Origin: Spirochaetaceae bacterium
GTDB taxonomy: Bacteria; Spirochaetota; Spirochaetia; Treponematales; Treponemataceae
Assembly: GCA_031272345.1 (NCBI GenBank)
Contig: JAISTZ010000182.1
Coordinates: 1 to 35,550, forward strand
Length of the DNA: 35,550 nucleotides
Reading direction: 5' to 3'
Position 1 is the stretch's first letter; every line of letters starts with the position of its first letter. Of the stretch, positions 1 through 7,915 are shown one piece after another. The translations under genes and the position numbers were made by a program. The notes beneath the pieces are model-generated. The model did no database searches, was not told the origin of the DNA, and was given only the letters and a program-made list of their open reading frames with translations.

Positions 1-1414
1 GTACAAGGACACCCTCACGGTGGTGCTCGCCGAGGACCCCCTTACGCTGGATCCCCAGAGCGCCAACAAGGTGATTATCTGGTCGGTCATCCCCTACTTT
101 TATGATTCCCTCTTAAAAGAAAACCAGGACGGCACCGTCGAGCCCAAGCTGGCGGTGGAGTGGCAGCTCCTCGACGACGTCACCTGGCGGTTCAAGCTCA
201 GGCAGGGAGTCAAATTCCACAACGGGAACCCCTTCACCGCGGAGGACGTGCTCTATTCGTTCCAGCGGGCCAAGAAGAATCCCCTGTCGGCGTCGACCTT
301 CCAGTATTTCGACACGGACAACACCAAAATCCTGGACGACTACACCATAGACGTCAAACTGTTCCGGCCCTATGCCCCGATTTTCAACACCCTCACCAAT
401 GCCCGGGGCTTCATTGTGGACAAGGAGTACGTGGAGGAAGTGGGGGACGCCAAGGCCGCCATCAACCCCATCGGAACGGGCCCGTACAAGTTCGTCAGTT
501 GGATCTCCGGCAGCGAGCTCCGGGGAACCCGGTTTGACGACTACTGGGACGACAGGGCCGTCACCCAGAACGTGGTGGTCAAATTCATCACCGAGGCGTC
601 CAACCGGGCGATCGAGCTGGAAACGGGCAACGCGGACATCATCTACGAAATCGACAGCGCCGACGCGGACAGGGTCGAGGCCTTCCCCAACGCCCACATC
701 GTCTCGGGCACCTCCTTCCGGTACCACACCCTCACCTTCAGTATGCAGGACCCGATCCTCAAGGACAAGCGGGTGCGCTACGCCCTCTCCCTGGGGGTGG
801 ACAAGCCCGCCCTGGTAAAGGCGGTCTTCGGGAACACGGCGGTCGCCGCCAGCGGCTTCATGCCCCCCACGGTCTTCGCGTATAAAGACACGGGGGTCCT
901 GCCCTACGACCCGGCTGAGGCAAAACGGCTCCTCGCGGAGGCGGGGTATCCCAACGGGGTCACCTTCAAATTCCTCCACGAGGCCCGGGAGGTCGACTTC
1001 CGGATGGCCGAGGTCATCCAGAACATGTGGAAGCAGATCGGAGTCACCCTGGAGGACTACGCCATGGAATCCAAGACCTACGCCGCCGGGGGCAACAAGT
1101 TCCAGGTGGGCCAGCGGGCGGGAAACGCCGACGAAGCGTCCAACATCCTCATCATCTACGATTCGGCCTTTGCGGATAAGCTCCAGGGGAACGACAAAAA
1201 ACTCGACGACATGCTCCACAACGCCATGACCCTCTACGATGCGGACAAGCGGGCGGCGGCCTATGCGGAGATTCAGGACTACCTCTACGACCAGCGCTGG
1301 TCGGTCCCCCTGGCCTTTACGGACGCCCTCTACGGGGTAAGCGACAAGGTGCAGAACTTCCAGTTCCACCCCAACCAGCGGCTCGAGGTGTGGAAGATGT
1401 CGGTGCTGCAATAG
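1..1414 (+). CDS. ABC transporter substrate-binding protein, Dpp/Opp type (SBP_bac_5), 5'-truncated
   Basis: Extracytoplasmic solute-binding protein of the family-5 peptide/nickel/opine class, delivering substrate to the permeases encoded next. The open frame runs in from the window edge (first full codon at base 2), so the signal peptide and lipobox are not visible; about 470 residues remain. Family signs are the early LDPQSAN segment, the WRFKLRQGVKFHNGNPFTAE block (the standard signature of this family), GTGPYKF, and the alternating lobes ending in a YDQRWSVPLAF-type C-terminus. The stop is followed 24 nt later by the first permease, so it heads or lies early in a seven-gene operon. The substrate cannot be read from sequence; the amidase and RraA-like genes downstream suggest something other than plain dipeptide nutrition. 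Family call is firm. Confidence 0.93.
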   Translation, partial: YKDTLTVVLAEDPLTLDPQSANKVIIWSVIPYFYDSLLKENQDGTVEPKLAVEWQLLDDVTWRFKLRQGVKFHNGNPFTAEDVLYSFQRAKKNPLSASTFQYFDTDNTKILDDYTIDVKLFRPYAPIFNTLTNARGFIVDKEYVEEVGDAKAAINPIGTGPYKFVSWISGSELRGTRFDDYWDDRAVTQNVVVKFITEASNRAIELETGNADIIYEIDSADADRVEAFPNAHIVSGTSFRYHTLTFSMQDPILKDKRVRYALSLGVDKPALVKAVFGNTAVAASGFMPPTVFAYKDTGVLPYDPAEAKRLLAEAGYPNGVTFKFLHEAREVDFRMAEVIQNMWKQIGVTLEDYAMESKTYAAGGNKFQVGQRAGNADEASNILIIYDSAFADKLQGNDKKLDDMLHNAMTLYDADKRAAAYAEIQDYLYDQRWSVPLAFTDALYGVSDKVQNFQFHPNQRLEVWKMSVLQ

Positions 1415-1438
1415 GCCGGGCGGCGTCCGGGGGCAGGT

Positions 1439-2425
1439 ATGGTACGGTTCGTTGTAAAAAGACTTCTCATGGGAATTTTTGTTCTTGCGGGGGTGTCTTT
1501 TATCGTCTTTACCCTGCTCTACCTTTCGCCCCAGGACGCCGCCGAGACCATCCTGGGCAACATGGCCACCGAGGAAGACCGGGCGATGTTCCGCTCCGAA
1601 CACGGCCTGGACAAGCCCTTCCTGGCGCAGTACGGCTCGTATCTTTCCAACATCGTGCTCCACGGGGACATGGGCACCTCCTACGCCAGCAAGCAGCCGG
1701 TGGTGACGGAGATTCTCCAGCGGTTCCCCACCACCTTCAAGCTGGCGGGGCTGAGCATCATCCTGGCGTCCCTCCTGGGGATAACCCTGGGGCTCGCGGC
1801 GGCGGTCAAGCAGAACTCCATCTTCGACAACCTCTGCACGTTTTTCAGCGTCCTGGGGGTGTCCATGCCGAATTTCTGGCTGGGCATGATGATGATTCTC
1901 CTCTTCTCGGTCACCCTAAAAATTCTGCCCCCCTCCGGGTTCGGCACCCCCCTGCACTGGATCATGCCCGTCATCGCCCTGGGCATCCACGCGGCGTCCA
2001 ACATCATGCGCATGACCCGGTCCAGCGTGCTGGAGGTTATCCGCCAGGACTACATCCGCACCGCCAACGCCAAGGGCCTGGAGGAACGGAAGGTGGTGGC
2101 CGTGCACGTGCTCAAGAACGCCCTCATCCCCATCGTCACGGTTATCGGCTATGCCTTCGGCAGACTCATGGGCGGGGCGGTCATGGTGGAATCGATCTTT
2201 TCCATCCCCGGCCTGGGGAAGCTCATGGTCGACGCCATCAAGGTCAAGAACATCCCCCTGGTGCAGGGCAGTGTGCTCTACATCGCCTTTGTGCTGGTCC
2301 TGGTGAACATCCTGGTGGACGTGCTCTACTTCTTTATCGACCCAAGAATCCGCGCCCAGTTCGAGACCTTCCATATAAAACGGGCGGGGCAAGCCCAGGA
2401 GGCCGCAAAGTATGAACCGGCATAG
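1439..2425 (+). CDS. ABC transporter permease, DppB/OppB type
   Basis: Inner-membrane permease subunit of the Dpp/Opp-type importer, 328 residues, normal length. It starts with a first membrane helix (residues about 8-28), has the periplasmic loop after it, and then the BPD_transp_1 core with five more helices; the EAA cytoplasmic loop is visible around the stretch RTANAKGLEERKVV, ending in ALIP, which docks on the ATPases. A GGGGGCAGG stretch precedes the ATG. The end overlaps the next permease by 14 nt, indicating translational coupling and a heterodimeric permease with the DppC-like protein. Confidence 0.95.
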   Translation: MVRFVVKRLLMGIFVLAGVSFIVFTLLYLSPQDAAETILGNMATEEDRAMFRSEHGLDKPFLAQYGSYLSNIVLHGDMGTSYASKQPVVTEILQRFPTTFKLAGLSIILASLLGITLGLAAAVKQNSIFDNLCTFFSVLGVSMPNFWLGMMMILLFSVTLKILPPSGFGTPLHWIMPVIALGIHAASNIMRMTRSSVLEVIRQDYIRTANAKGLEERKVVAVHVLKNALIPIVTVIGYAFGRLMGGAVMVESIFSIPGLGKLMVDAIKVKNIPLVQGSVLYIAFVLVLVNILVDVLYFFIDPRIRAQFETFHIKRAGQAQEAAKYEPA

Positions 2426-3263
2426 CAGCCCCCTCTCCGACGCCCTGGAGCGGTTCAGCAAAAACAGACTCGCGGTGGCAAGCTGCTTCGTCATCCTGGT
2501 CTACCTCTTCTGCGCCCTCTTTCCCCAGGCGGTGGCCCCCTACGGGTATGACGACCAGAATTTGCAGGAGATGTTCCTGTCACCCTCAAGGGAACACCCG
2601 TGCGGCACGGACAACCTGGGCCGGGACATCTTCAGCCGCATGGTCTGGGGAAGCCGCATCTCCCTCACCATCGGCATCCTCTCCGTGGCGATTTCCCTGA
2701 GCGCGGGCCTGGTTCTGGGGTGCCTGGCGGGGTATTGCGGCGAGCGGATTGACAACCTGATCATGCGCCTCATGGACGTGTTCATGGCAATCCCCAGCGT
2801 CCTCCTGGCGATCGCGGTGGTGGCGTCCCTGGGAATCGGGTTCAAAAACATGGTCATCGCCATCTCCCTTGCGCCCATCCCCCAGTACGCCCGGCTCATC
2901 CGGGGCGCCGTGCTCTCGGTCAAGTACAAGGATTTCGTCACCGCGTCCTATGCGGACGGGGCCGGGGGTCTCTGGGTGATTCGGCGGCACATACTCCCCA
3001 ACTGCCTGGCCCCGATCATCGTGCAGGCCACCACCAACATCGCCGTGGCCATTCTGACAGCTTCGTCCCTGAGCTTCATCGGCTTGGGAATCGTGCCGCC
3101 CACGCCGGAGTGGGGGGCCATGCTGTCGGCGGGCAGGGCCTACTTCCGGGACCACTGGTTTGTGGTCACCTTTCCGGGGCTGGCGATCATGTTCGCCGTC
3201 CTGGCGTTCAACCTGTTCGGAGACGGCCTCCGGGACGCCCTGGACCCCAAAATGCGCCGCTGA
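2412..3263 (+). CDS. ABC transporter permease, DppC/OppC type
   Basis: Second permease subunit of the importer, 283 residues. The N-terminal helix (about residues 20-40) is followed by the OppC_N-type segment PCGTDNLGRDIFSRMVWGSR, which is diagnostic for DppC-like permeases, then the BPD_transp_1 core with an EAA loop (ASYADGAGG...HILPN). It begins inside the 3' end of the DppB-like gene (14-nt overlap). The gene ends 34 nt before the TTG start of the amidase gene, so the transporter row is interrupted by enzymes before its ATPases appear. Confidence 0.95.
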   Translation: MNRHSSPLSDALERFSKNRLAVASCFVILVYLFCALFPQAVAPYGYDDQNLQEMFLSPSREHPCGTDNLGRDIFSRMVWGSRISLTIGILSVAISLSAGLVLGCLAGYCGERIDNLIMRLMDVFMAIPSVLLAIAVVASLGIGFKNMVIAISLAPIPQYARLIRGAVLSVKYKDFVTASYADGAGGLWVIRRHILPNCLAPIIVQATTNIAVAILTASSLSFIGLGIVPPTPEWGAMLSAGRAYFRDHWFVVTFPGLAIMFAVLAFNLFGDGLRDALDPKMRR

Positions 3264-3297
3264 ATACGAAAAAATTCACTGTCAAGGAGGCAGTACA

Positions 3298-4134
3298 TTG
3301 ATAAAAAAGTATACAATAGCCCTCATTCAGCTCAACACCCAGGACAACTTCGAGGCAAATCTTGAAGCCATAAAAAAATATGTTGACGAAGCCGCCTCCG
3401 CGGGGGCGAAGCTCGCGTCCTTCCCGGAGGTGATGAACTTCATCGGCGAGCGGAACGGCCCCATAGTCCACCTGCCCGAGGGGGAGGACGGCCCCACCTT
3501 CACCCTGCTTTCGTCCCTGGCAAAGAAATACGGCGTCTACATCCACGGCGGAAGCTGGGCGGAGAAAAAAGAGGGCGACAAAAAATTCTACAACACCACC
3601 TGGCTGTTTTCCCCGGAGGGCGCGGCGATCGCCAGGTACCGCAAGATTCACACCTTCGACATCGTGCTTCCCGACGGCACGGCCACCCTGGAATCAGACC
3701 GGGTCGCCAAGGGTGACAAAATCGTCACCGCGGAGACCGAGCTGGGGGTCCTCGGGTTCACGATCTGCTACGACCTCCGGTTCCCGGAACTCTTCAGACT
3801 CCTCACCCTCCGGGGGGCCCAGGTGATCTTTGTGCCCGCGAACTTCACCACCCCCACGGGCAAGGACCACTGGGAGCCCCTGATCCGCGCCAGGGCAATA
3901 GAAAATTCCTGCTACGTGGCCGCCACGGGGCAGTGGGGCAAAAACGCCCGCACCCTGGCCTTCGGGAACAGTATGCTGGCTGACCCCTGGGGAACGGTTG
4001 TTGCCCGGGGGCGGGAATCCCCGGGAGTCACCCTGGGGCAGGTTGACCTGGACTACTGCGCCGCCGTGCGGGAGAAGATGCAGACCCTGCAAAATCTCAG
4101 GCCGGACGTGTACAGGCTGGAGGAGGTGCGGTGA
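3298..4134 (+). CDS. Carbon-nitrogen hydrolase (nitrilase superfamily amidase, Nit/omega-amidase-like)
   Basis: Cytoplasmic amidase of the nitrilase superfamily, 278 residues, which hydrolyses C-N bonds of amides. The catalytic triad is visible as Glu44 (FPE), Lys116 (YRKIH) and Cys157 (ICYDLRFPE). The start is placed at TTG 3298, because AAGGAGG lies at 3284-3290 with 7-nt spacing and the protein then opens with the typical strand KKYTIALIQLNTQ; an upstream in-frame start would overlap the permease gene out of phase. The overall layout resembles Nit2/omega-amidase and deaminated-glutathione amidase rather than aromatic nitrilases, but the substrate is not decidable. It sits inside the ABC importer operon, so it probably acts on the imported compound. 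The stop overlaps the next start (TGATG). Confidence 0.9.
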   Translation: MIKKYTIALIQLNTQDNFEANLEAIKKYVDEAASAGAKLASFPEVMNFIGERNGPIVHLPEGEDGPTFTLLSSLAKKYGVYIHGGSWAEKKEGDKKFYNTTWLFSPEGAAIARYRKIHTFDIVLPDGTATLESDRVAKGDKIVTAETELGVLGFTICYDLRFPELFRLLTLRGAQVIFVPANFTTPTGKDHWEPLIRARAIENSCYVAATGQWGKNARTLAFGNSMLADPWGTVVARGRESPGVTLGQVDLDYCAAVREKMQTLQNLRPDVYRLEEVR

Positions 4135-4796
4135 TGGCGGTGGACGCGGAAATCCTTGAACGGTGCAAAAAGGTTGACCCGGCCACCATCGGGCATTTCA
4201 TCAGCGGCGGCTTCATGCACCCCCGCATGAAGCCCCTGAACCGCTCGTGCAGGGTCATCGGGCCGGCCCTCACGGTGCGCATCCCGGGGAAGGACTCCGG
4301 GGCCCTGTACCACGCCCTCAAACACGGTGAACCGGGCTCCGTGGTGGTGGTGGACCGCTGCGGGGACGGCGTCTACGCCTGCGTGGGGGAGCTCGTGGCC
4401 TACTGCGCGGAAAAGCGGGGCTTCGCGGGCATGGTCATCGACGGGCCCGTCACGGATTCCGCCGTGCTGGAGCGCTCGTCCTTTCCGGTGTTCGCCACGG
4501 GGATTTCCGTGGTCACCACGGTTGTGTACGGAATCACCGGGGACTGGGGCAAGCCGGTCCAGTGCGCGGGGGCGGCGGTGCGGCCCGGGGACATCGTGTT
4601 CGGCGACGCGGACGGGGTTGTCGTGATCGACCCGGCGGACCTGGAGCGGGTGCTCCTCCGGGCGGAGGCGGCCCTGGAACGGGAAAAAACCATAAGGAGC
4701 TACATCGACGGGCACGGTTTTTTCCCCATGGACATCGACAAGCTCATGGAGGCCCGTGTGCCGGACATGATCGACGCAATCAAGCGGAAAACGTAA
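4134..4796 (+). CDS. RraA family protein (HMG/CHA aldolase-like fold)
   Basis: 220 residues of the RraA/demethylmenaquinone-methyltransferase-like fold, which includes class II pyruvate aldolases acting on 4-hydroxy-4-methyl-2-oxoglutarate and 4-carboxy-4-hydroxy-2-oxoadipate, and the RNase E inhibitor RraA. Family features are the central VIDGPVTDSAVL segment, a FPVFATG strand, and the C-terminal PGDIVFGDADGVVVIDP motif. Odd point: the family's conserved Arg-Asp pair is here Thr107-Asp108, so the Arg thought to bind the pyruvyl carboxylate is missing. The start is ATG 4134 with AGGAGG at 4121-4126; GTG 4131 is a poorer option. It overlaps the amidase stop by 1 nt, so the two products are made in step, probably for the same pathway. 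Aldolase activity is not assured. Confidence 0.85.
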   Translation: MAVDAEILERCKKVDPATIGHFISGGFMHPRMKPLNRSCRVIGPALTVRIPGKDSGALYHALKHGEPGSVVVVDRCGDGVYACVGELVAYCAEKRGFAGMVIDGPVTDSAVLERSSFPVFATGISVVTTVVYGITGDWGKPVQCAGAAVRPGDIVFGDADGVVVIDPADLERVLLRAEAALEREKTIRSYIDGHGFFPMDIDKLMEARVPDMIDAIKRKT

Positions 4797-4812
4797 AGCG
4801 GGGTATAAAAAA

Positions 4813-5817
4813 ATGGAAGAGACCGGCGGGGCCACCGGGGGGGAAACCATACTCGAAGTTTCCGGCCTGGATGTGACCATCCGCAAAAAAAAGGCGAACC
4901 TCTTTGCCGTCAGGGACGTGTGTTTTTCCCTGCGGGAGGGGACCACCCTGGGGGTGGTGGGGGAATCCGGCAGCGGCAAGAGCATGACCGCCCTTGCGGT
5001 GATGCGGCTCCTTGCGGAGCCGGTCTGCCGCATAAGCCGGGGGGAGGCGCTCTTCCAGGGCAGGGACCTCCGCACCCTGTCACCCAGGGAGATGCGGGCC
5101 ATCAGGGGCAACAACATGGCCATGATCTTCCAGGAACCCATGACGAGCCTCAACCCGGTGCTCACCATCGGCTATCAAATCCAGGAAACCCTGCTCTGCC
5201 ACGAAAAAATCAGCCCCAGGGAGGCCCGCAGCCGGTGCGTGGGGCTCCTGGAGAAGGTGGGAATCCCCCTGCCGGAACAGCGGCTCCGGGAATACCCCTA
5301 CCAGCTCTCCGGCGGCATGAGGCAGCGGGTCATGATCGCCATGGCCCTGGCCTGTCACCCCCGGCTCCTCATCTGCGACGAGCCCACCACCGCCCTGGAC
5401 GTGACCATCCAGTCCCAGATCTTGTCCCTGATAAATGAGCTGAAAAAAGAAACCCGGGCCGCGGTCATGCTGATCACCCACGACATGGGCATCATCGGGG
5501 AAATGGCGGACCAGGTGCTGGTGATGTACGCCGGCATGGTGATGGAATACGCCGCCATCACCGGCCTCCTTGAAGAGCCCCTCCACCCCTACACGGCGGC
5601 CCTCATCGACAGCATCCCCAGCCTGACGGAACAGCGGGAGACCCTGCGGGAAATTCCCGGCTCGGTTCCCTCCCTGGACGAGCTGCCCCCGGGGTGCCTC
5701 TTCCACACCCGCTGCGCCTATTGCCGGGAGATCTGCCGCACAGGGATTCCCGGCCTAACCAGTTACCGGGGCAGAACCGTGCGGTGCTGGAAATACACTC
5801 CCCGGTGGGAAAGGTGA
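4813..5817 (+). CDS. ABC transporter ATP-binding protein, DppD/OppD type
   Basis: Cytoplasmic ATPase of the importer, 334 residues. Walker A is GESGSGKS (about residues 50-57), the signature is LSGGMRQR, Walker B is LLICDEPTTALD, and the H-loop is THDMG. The C-terminal oligo_HPY extension carries the Cys motif GCLFHTRC...C, typical of DppD/OppD. The Shine-Dalgarno is weak (GGGG about 8 nt upstream within an A-rich run). It begins 16 nt after the RraA-like gene and ends in a GTGA overlap region with the next ATPase. Pairs with the DppF-like protein as a heterodimeric motor. Confidence 0.95.
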   Translation: MEETGGATGGETILEVSGLDVTIRKKKANLFAVRDVCFSLREGTTLGVVGESGSGKSMTALAVMRLLAEPVCRISRGEALFQGRDLRTLSPREMRAIRGNNMAMIFQEPMTSLNPVLTIGYQIQETLLCHEKISPREARSRCVGLLEKVGIPLPEQRLREYPYQLSGGMRQRVMIAMALACHPRLLICDEPTTALDVTIQSQILSLINELKKETRAAVMLITHDMGIIGEMADQVLVMYAGMVMEYAAITGLLEEPLHPYTAALIDSIPSLTEQRETLREIPGSVPSLDELPPGCLFHTRCAYCREICRTGIPGLTSYRGRTVRCWKYTPRWER

Positions 5818-5825
5818 GCGTTGCC

Positions 5826-6779
5826 ATGGGTGAAACCTGTATTCTTGAAGGAATAAATCTGCGGAAATGGTTCCCGGTCCGGGGACAGGGGGCCTGCCTC
5901 AAGGCCCTGGACGGGGTTTCCCTCAGGGTGGAGAAGGGCCAGACTCTGGGGATTGTGGGGGAATCCGGCTGCGGCAAGTCCACCCTGGGCCGGGTGTTGA
6001 CCCGGGTGCACGAGCCCACCGGGGGGACTCTCCTCTTCCACGGCCGGGACGTGACCTCCCTGCGGGGCCGGGACCTGATTCCCTTCAGGGACAGGGTAAA
6101 GATGATCTTCCAGGACCCCTACGACGTGCTCGATCCCAGGATGAATGTCCGGGAAATCATCGAGGAGCCCCTGCTCATCCGCCGGGTCTATCCCTCCAGG
6201 CAGGGGCGCACCCAGCGGGTGCTCGAAACCATGGAGCGGGTGGGCCTTTCCGAGGACTACCTGGACCGGTATCCCCACGAATTTTCCGGGGGCCAGCGCC
6301 AGCGCATCGGAATCGCCCGGTCGATCGTGCTCAATCCGGAGCTCATCATCTGTGACGAGCCCGTGTCCGCCCTGGACGTGTCGATTCAGGCCAAAATCAT
6401 CAACCTCCTCAAGGAACTGCAAAATTCCCTGAACCTGTCGTATATTTTCATCTCCCATGACCTGGGGGTGGTAAAGCACATCTCCACCCACGTGATGGTC
6501 ATGTACCTGGGCCGGGTGGTGGAGGCCGCGCCCAAGGAGGACCTCTTCGCGTCCCCCGCCCACCCCTACACCAGGGCTCTCCTCTCGGCCATCCCGGACT
6601 TTAAAGACCGGACAAAACAGGGCGCCCCCCTTACCGGGGAGATTCCCAGCCCGATCAACCCGCCCCCGGGCTGCCGCTTCCACACCCGCTGCCCCCAGGC
6701 CCAGGGCATCTGCACGGAGCAGGACCCCCCGGCGCGGCCCCTGGGAAACGGGGGATTCTGCGCCTGCCATTTCTGCTGA
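5826..6779 (+). CDS. ABC transporter ATP-binding protein, DppF/OppF type
   Basis: Second ATPase subunit, 317 residues. Walker A GESGCGKST, signature FSGGQRQR, Walker B LIICDEPVSALD and H-loop SHDLG are intact; the C-terminal oligo_HPY segment has GCRFHTRCPQAQGIC and ends in a short Cys pair (CACHFC). ATG 5826 is chosen because AAGGTGAG lies 7 nt upstream; GTG 5814, overlapping the DppD-like stop as GTGA, is an alternative that adds four residues. This is the last gene of the importer operon; no clear hairpin terminator follows in the 30 nt before the next promoter. Confidence 0.94.
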   Translation: MGETCILEGINLRKWFPVRGQGACLKALDGVSLRVEKGQTLGIVGESGCGKSTLGRVLTRVHEPTGGTLLFHGRDVTSLRGRDLIPFRDRVKMIFQDPYDVLDPRMNVREIIEEPLLIRRVYPSRQGRTQRVLETMERVGLSEDYLDRYPHEFSGGQRQRIGIARSIVLNPELIICDEPVSALDVSIQAKIINLLKELQNSLNLSYIFISHDLGVVKHISTHVMVMYLGRVVEAAPKEDLFASPAHPYTRALLSAIPDFKDRTKQGAPLTGEIPSPINPPPGCRFHTRCPQAQGICTEQDPPARPLGNGGFCACHFC

Positions 6780-6808
6780 GGCCCGGCTCCGTTACCTGTC
6801 CCCGCGCC

Positions 6809-6837
6809 TTGACAGTCCGGCCCATGGGGTGTAGAGT
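6809..6837 (+). promoter_or_regulatory. Sigma-70 promoter of the Uma2-family gene
   Basis: Perfect -35 TTGACA at 6809-6814, 17-nt spacer, -10 TAGAGT at 6832-6837. The predicted start is near 6844, giving a leader of about 14 nt that holds GAGGGTAAG just before ATG 6858. Confidence 0.7.
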
Positions 6838-6857
6838 TTATTGTACGAGGGTAAGAA

Positions 6858-7436
6858 ATGGCAGTAACCGATGTAAAAGAAAAGGAGTCCTATACCTATG
6901 CCGACGTCCTCTCATGGGACGAAGACCTGCGGGCCGAGCTTGTTGGGGGGGAGCTTTTTATGATGTCAGAGCCGACGACCGCCCACCAGGCGGTGTTGGG
7001 GGAGATTTTTGTCCAATTGCACCGGTTCCTCAGGGGCAAACCCTGCAAGGTGTTCCCCGCGCCCTTCGGGGTCAGGCTCTTTCCCAAGGCCGACAACAGT
7101 GACGACACGGTCCTTGAGCCGGACATCGTGGTGGTGTGCGACCGCTCCAAACTCGACGCCCGGGGCTGCAAGGGCGCGCCGGACCTGATAATCGAGATTT
7201 TGTCCCCCTCGACCGCCCTCTACGACAGGAACACCAAGTTCAAGAAATACCTGGCCGCCGGTGTGCGGGAATACTGGATCGTTGACCCTGAGTTTAAGCA
7301 GGTCCAGGCCTTTGTTCTGGACAACGGCCGGTATGTCGCGTCGGTCTATGACGAAAACGATGAAGCGCCGGTTTCGGTGCTGCCCGGCTGCGCCATCAAC
7401 CTGGCCGATGCGTTCTCCTATTTAGGCGAACCCTAG
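6858..7436 (+). CDS. Uma2 family protein (DUF820, PD-(D/E)XK nuclease fold)
   Basis: 192-residue member of the Uma2/DUF820 family, a restriction-endonuclease-like fold abundant in cyanobacteria, spirochaetes and other groups with expanded paralogues; biological role mostly unknown. The PD-(D/E)XK core is visible: an early ELVGGELFMM strand, Glu87-Pro-Asp89 (EPDIVVVCD), the IIEILSPST strand carrying the second acidic residue, and the downstream Lys in KFKKYLAAGV followed by EYWIVDP, a family hallmark. It has its own promoter and is monocistronic, ending 12 nt from the convergent Cys-rich gene. Nuclease function is family inference. Confidence 0.9.
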   Translation: MAVTDVKEKESYTYADVLSWDEDLRAELVGGELFMMSEPTTAHQAVLGEIFVQLHRFLRGKPCKVFPAPFGVRLFPKADNSDDTVLEPDIVVVCDRSKLDARGCKGAPDLIIEILSPSTALYDRNTKFKKYLAAGVREYWIVDPEFKQVQAFVLDNGRYVASVYDENDEAPVSVLPGCAINLADAFSYLGEP

Positions 7437-7448
7437 GGGACCATCCGG

Positions 7449-7574
7449 TCACTCGCCCTTCCCGCAGCCCCCGCACCCGCAGCCGCATCCGCCCCGCTTG
7501 AGCCGCCGGACTACCCGGTGCACCGTGAAGGCCAGGGCCAGGAGGACTACCCCCGCCACGATGACATTAGTCAC
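7449..7574 (-). CDS. FeoB-associated Cys-rich membrane protein (small)
   Basis: A 41-residue protein: one membrane helix (about residues 3-22), a basic stretch HRVVRRLKR, and a Cys/Gly tail CGCGCGGCG. This is the layout of the small FeoB-associated Cys-rich membrane proteins found in Feo iron(II) loci. The start is GTG 7574, which overlaps the end of feoA by 8 nt and has GGGGGAAG a few nt upstream; longer in-frame starts would read through feoA in another frame. Remarkably no feoB is present on either side. Function is unproven; metal binding by the Cys tail is inferred. Confidence 0.75.
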   Translation of the reverse strand: MTNVIVAGVVLLALAFTVHRVVRRLKRGGCGCGCGGCGKGE

Positions 7575-7845
7575 AGGCTTCCCCCTGGGGCTCCGGGGGA
7601 AATTCCAGCGCGTCCCCGTGCTTGTTCTCTTTGACTTCGATTCCATCGGCCTCGCTCCGCCTGAGGAGGATCTTGTACCCCAGGATCTGCACCTCAATCG
7701 GCCCGCCGAACAGTTCCCGCCGGATGATGAAACCCCTCGTCCCCTGGATGAAGCCCATGTCCGCGAGCCTCCGGCCCACTTCCCGCTCCAGTTTGACCCC
7801 AAGAACCACAAATCCCGCGCCGGGTTTAAGTTTTGACAAAATCAT
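7567..7845 (-). CDS. feoA: FeoA family protein
   Basis: 92 residues with one FeoA SH3-like domain: ILSKLKPGAGFVVLGV, then the family hallmark RRLADMGFIQGT, then IEVQILGYKILLRRSEA. FeoA domains assist the FeoB iron(II) transporter, and similar domains occur in DtxR-type regulators. About 15 acidic residues extend beyond the usual length of 75. ATG 7845 is preceded by AAGGAGC with about 6-nt spacing. It is the first gene of a two-gene unit with the Cys-rich protein; feoB is missing. Confidence 0.87.
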   Translation of the reverse strand: MILSKLKPGAGFVVLGVKLEREVGRRLADMGFIQGTRGFIIRRELFGGPIEVQILGYKILLRRSEADGIEVKENKHGDALEFPPEPQGEACD

Positions 7846-7873
7846 TCCCGCTCCTTGTTATCAGTCGCTAACT

Positions 7874-7902
7874 ATTGTACGCACAGAATAAGGGTGTGTC
7901 AA
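7874..7902 (-). promoter_or_regulatory. Sigma-70 promoter of feoA
   Basis: On the minus strand: -35 TTGACA (7902-7897), 17-nt spacer, -10 TACAAT (7879-7874). The start is expected near 7867, about 22 nt before the ATG, leaving room for the AAGGAG site. No obvious Fur-box-like palindrome was recognised around it. Confidence 0.75.
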
Positions 7903-7915
7903 GTCTTCGTTTCGC

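Noticed and set aside
113..1663. Long minus-strand open frame opposite the solute-binding protein gene
   Set aside because: Rich in His/Gly/Val/Pro without domain signs; a mirror of a high-GC plus-strand gene with strong family motifs.
1390..2415. Plus-strand frame overlapping the DppB-like permease
   Set aside because: Low-complexity Gly/His/Arg translation in a shifted frame; the true frame has transmembrane helices and the EAA loop.
3160..3297. Upstream extension of the amidase frame
   Set aside because: Lies in the DppC gene out of phase and lacks a ribosome-binding site; AAGGAGG 7 nt before TTG 3298 marks the real start.
7450..7500. CRISPR-like or tandem repeat (CCGCA units)
   Set aside because: The short CCGCAGCC repeats encode the Cys/Gly tail of the FeoB-associated protein; not an array.
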